From NCBI GenBank assembly GCA_019747905.1, contig JAIEQG010000012.1, positions 1 to 38,462 on the forward strand: DNA of 38,462 bases, written 5' to 3'. The stretch comes from Burkholderiales bacterium. GTDB taxonomy: Bacteria; Pseudomonadota; Gammaproteobacteria; Burkholderiales; Ga0077523. The position numbers and the translations under genes are program-made. Within the stretch, counting starts at the first letter, position 1. Each line of letters starts with the position of its first letter. Below, piece by piece: positions 36,790 through 38,462 of this stretch. Below the pieces are notes generated by a model. The model was not told where the DNA came from. It saw only the letters and a program-made list of their open reading frames with translations, and searched no databases.

Positions 36790-37638
36790 ATGTCGTTGTC
36801 GATGTTTGCGTGCAACGCCTGTGTTGCCGTACTGGCACTTCTGGCAAGCACGGCGGCGCTGGCCCAGACCCGCGACTTCACTCAGATCGACTCCGAACGG
36901 ATCATCGACTGGTACTACGCTTCCACGTTCGGCACCGGTGTCTACAGCATCGGCGACCGTACCGTGTTCGTGGCGCGCCTGCCCTTCGGCTATCGCCTGC
37001 GGGAAAGCGATGCAGAGCGTTGGGGCGTGCGGCTCAAGTTCCCGGTCTCCGTGGGTGTCTACAACGTACCCAACCAGTTCGACGACATCCTCGAGCGCAC
37101 GAACTTCGGGGCAGTGTCGGTGCTGCCCGGGGTGGAGTTCGAACGGCAGGTCACGCCGCAATGGACTATCCGGCCCACAGTGTCGTTCGGGTACGGACGC
37201 GACATGGGCAGTTCCGTGAGTTCACGCATATGGGAAGTGGGCGTACGCAGCCTGTACACCGTGCCATTACGCGATCTCGACTTCGTGCTCGGCAACGCCT
37301 TGCTCTACGCCGGCAGCAACGCGACCACGGGCACGACCCAGAACCTCGGTATCTTCTCGACCGGGCTCAACTTCATCATTCCCACCGGCAAGGAACTGAT
37401 GGGCCGGCCGACGAACGTGGGAGTTCATTTCATCTACTACGCCTACTTCAACCGGCTCGATTTCTTCCTGGACGCCAACGACCGGCGCGAAGTGAATCAG
37501 CAGTACGAACTCGCCATGACGCTGGGGGCATCCAAGCCATTCGATCTGTTCGGCTTCAGCGTCGATCGGATCGGCGTGGGGTTCCGGGTCGGGGATGACT
37601 TCTTCGCCATTCGGTTGTTGACAGGATTTTTGTACTGA
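36790..37638 (+). CDS. Predicted outer-membrane beta-barrel protein
   Basis: A 282-residue protein with a signal peptide (LASTAALA-QTR) and many amphipathic strands rich in Gly, Tyr and Phe, ending with aromatic GFLY as barrel proteins do. I recognise no named family. The ATG at 36790 places the signal peptide correctly; the longer frame upstream is out-of-frame read-through of the di-heme gene. It is the last gene of the four-gene set, 14 bp after the di-heme gene. Confidence 0.78.
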   Translation: MSLSMFACNACVAVLALLASTAALAQTRDFTQIDSERIIDWYYASTFGTGVYSIGDRTVFVARLPFGYRLRESDAERWGVRLKFPVSVGVYNVPNQFDDILERTNFGAVSVLPGVEFERQVTPQWTIRPTVSFGYGRDMGSSVSSRIWEVGVRSLYTVPLRDLDFVLGNALLYAGSNATTGTTQNLGIFSTGLNFIIPTGKELMGRPTNVGVHFIYYAYFNRLDFFLDANDRREVNQQYELAMTLGASKPFDLFGFSVDRIGVGFRVGDDFFAIRLLTGFLY

Positions 37639-37839
37639 CTGCGGGCGACCTCGGGAACGCACAGCTGGCACCACCGGCGCGGGCCCGGCACCGCACGGCG
37701 GGCAGGGCGGGCATCCAGTTTACGAATTGACTTGCCCTCGGCGAGGCTCATACGGAACTTGACGAAAAAAGAAGTTCGCCACCCAATCTGGTCGATCATC
37801 ACGGTAGATTTCGTACTATCAACGAGTTAGGCTACTGTT

Positions 37840-38447
37840 ATGGAACAGATCCTGAGATCGCTGGCAGTGTGCGTGATCGCCGCGCTGCTCATGATGTCCA
37901 CGCCCCCCCCCGCGACGGCAACCGCATATGGGTGAGGCAAAGTGATTTCCGCACCCCCTCACTTGCCGGGGTGACGGTGTTCACAACACAAACGAGGAAG
38001 TGGCCGAAGGCGAAGGCACGCGGGGCCGGAAGAGAGCCTTCTCGACTGTTTCACATTTGAGGTGGTCGATTCCGGAACGCCTGGCCCCGCAGCCAACGTA
38101 ACGTTTGAGTCAGAGAATCTGACCGGGAATCCGGCGATTCCCCTGAGGGTCGAGCTGGCCGCGTGCGGCGGCGGCAGCTGCCTGCCGGTCATTGTTGACG
38201 GCCCTGCATCGTCGGTGTCCTTCACGGTCGCGCTGGCAATCCCAGCACCACCCCCTTCCACCAGTACCGGATCGCCGTCTCCGGCACGGCGCCGATCGAT
38301 AGCATGGCAGGCTACTCAGGGGTGCTCACAGGGACGGCGGTCCCCGAGCCGTCGGCCGTAGCGCTGCTGCTTGCCGGCTCGGCGGTTCTGGCAATCGTGC
38401 CAAAGAAGAAGCAGCGATACGTGCAAGGCTCCGCTGCGATTCGTTGA
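37840..38447 (+). pseudogene. Broken PEP-CTERM protein gene
   Basis: An ATG at 37840 opens a good signal peptide (MEQILRSLAVCVIAALLMMS) that stops at a TGA (37933-37935) right after a run of nine C (37903-37911). The middle part (from about 38035, LLDCFTFEVVDSGTPGPAANV...) is in the same frame as the start but separated by stops. Near 38240 the frame shifts again to one ending APIDSMAGYSGVLTGTAVPEP, a typical PEP-CTERM end with a hydrophobic stretch and the KKKQR basic tail (stop 38445-38447). At least two frameshifts are needed. It may be real decay or sequencing error at the C run. Confidence 0.72.
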
Positions 38448-38462
38448 CCCGCAAGGCGCCTG

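Noticed and set aside
34865..36847. 660-residue minus-strand open frame opposite the yqgE and di-heme genes
   Set aside because: The plus strand carries intact family motifs (heme CxxCH sites, DUF179 segments), so this is a shadow.

Overview
The window is high-GC bacterial chromosome and most likely betaproteobacterial. The evidence is a DUF3567 protein and a PhaM-type granule protein (both typical of Burkholderiales and relatives), a proteasome-like protein resembling the betaproteobacterial homologue BPH, PEP-CTERM exported proteins, and a tRNA-Tyr with a canonical promoter at the left edge. No transposase, integrase, phage gene or CRISPR array is visible. Coding density is high and many genes are coupled by ATGA, GTGA or TGATG overlaps. 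Long open frames opposite the real genes are GC-driven shadows. Layout, left to right: (1) 1-4200 holds a partial tRNA-Tyr, a Tas-type aldo/keto reductase, a membrane PAS-GGDEF-EAL protein and a DUF3567 protein. (2) 4256-13942 is one minus-strand nitrogen operon: NitT/TauT-type ABC importer, two DUF1989 proteins (carboxyguanidine deiminase, CgdAB), a biotin-dependent urea/guanidine carboxylase and allophanate hydrolase. Its leader carries a clear guanidine-I (ykkC) riboswitch, and a good sigma-54 -24/-12 element lies just upstream. The operon should therefore import guanidine and break it down to ammonia and CO2. (3) 13943-15003 is a roughly 400-bp intergenic region with a second sigma-54-like element facing right, followed by a PEP-CTERM protein gene. 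(4) 15103-17281 holds DUF3301, YbaK, a CoA-pyrophosphatase-type Nudix protein and two small exported proteins. (5) 17356-20352 is an SDR and the malic enzyme MaeB. (6) 20457-23338 is a tightly coupled plus-strand set: TraB/GumN, prolyl aminopeptidase, a proteasome-fold (HslV/BPH-like) protein with an apparent N-terminal Ser nucleophile, and a SnoaL-like protein. (7) 23482-27523 has PhaM and a small partner, then a divergent UxaA dehydratase / SDR / FAH-hydrolase set that looks like an acid-sugar pathway. (8) 27637-29848 has alanine dehydrogenase, a MipA/OmpV barrel and a small lipoprotein. (9) 29899-33519 is a minus-strand operon: class II aldolase, DUF1992, then 5-oxoprolinase subunits PxpB, PxpC and PxpA. 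(10) 33612-37638 is a compact plus-strand operon of four proteins that all appear exported: a beta-lactamase-fold hydrolase, an unusual YqgE with a signal peptide, a di-heme DUF1111 protein and a predicted outer-membrane barrel. (11) 37840-38447 is a PEP-CTERM gene broken by a stop and frameshifts. The strongest functional story is the riboswitch-controlled guanidine operon. The least explained ones are the four-gene exported cassette and the BPH-like protease operon.
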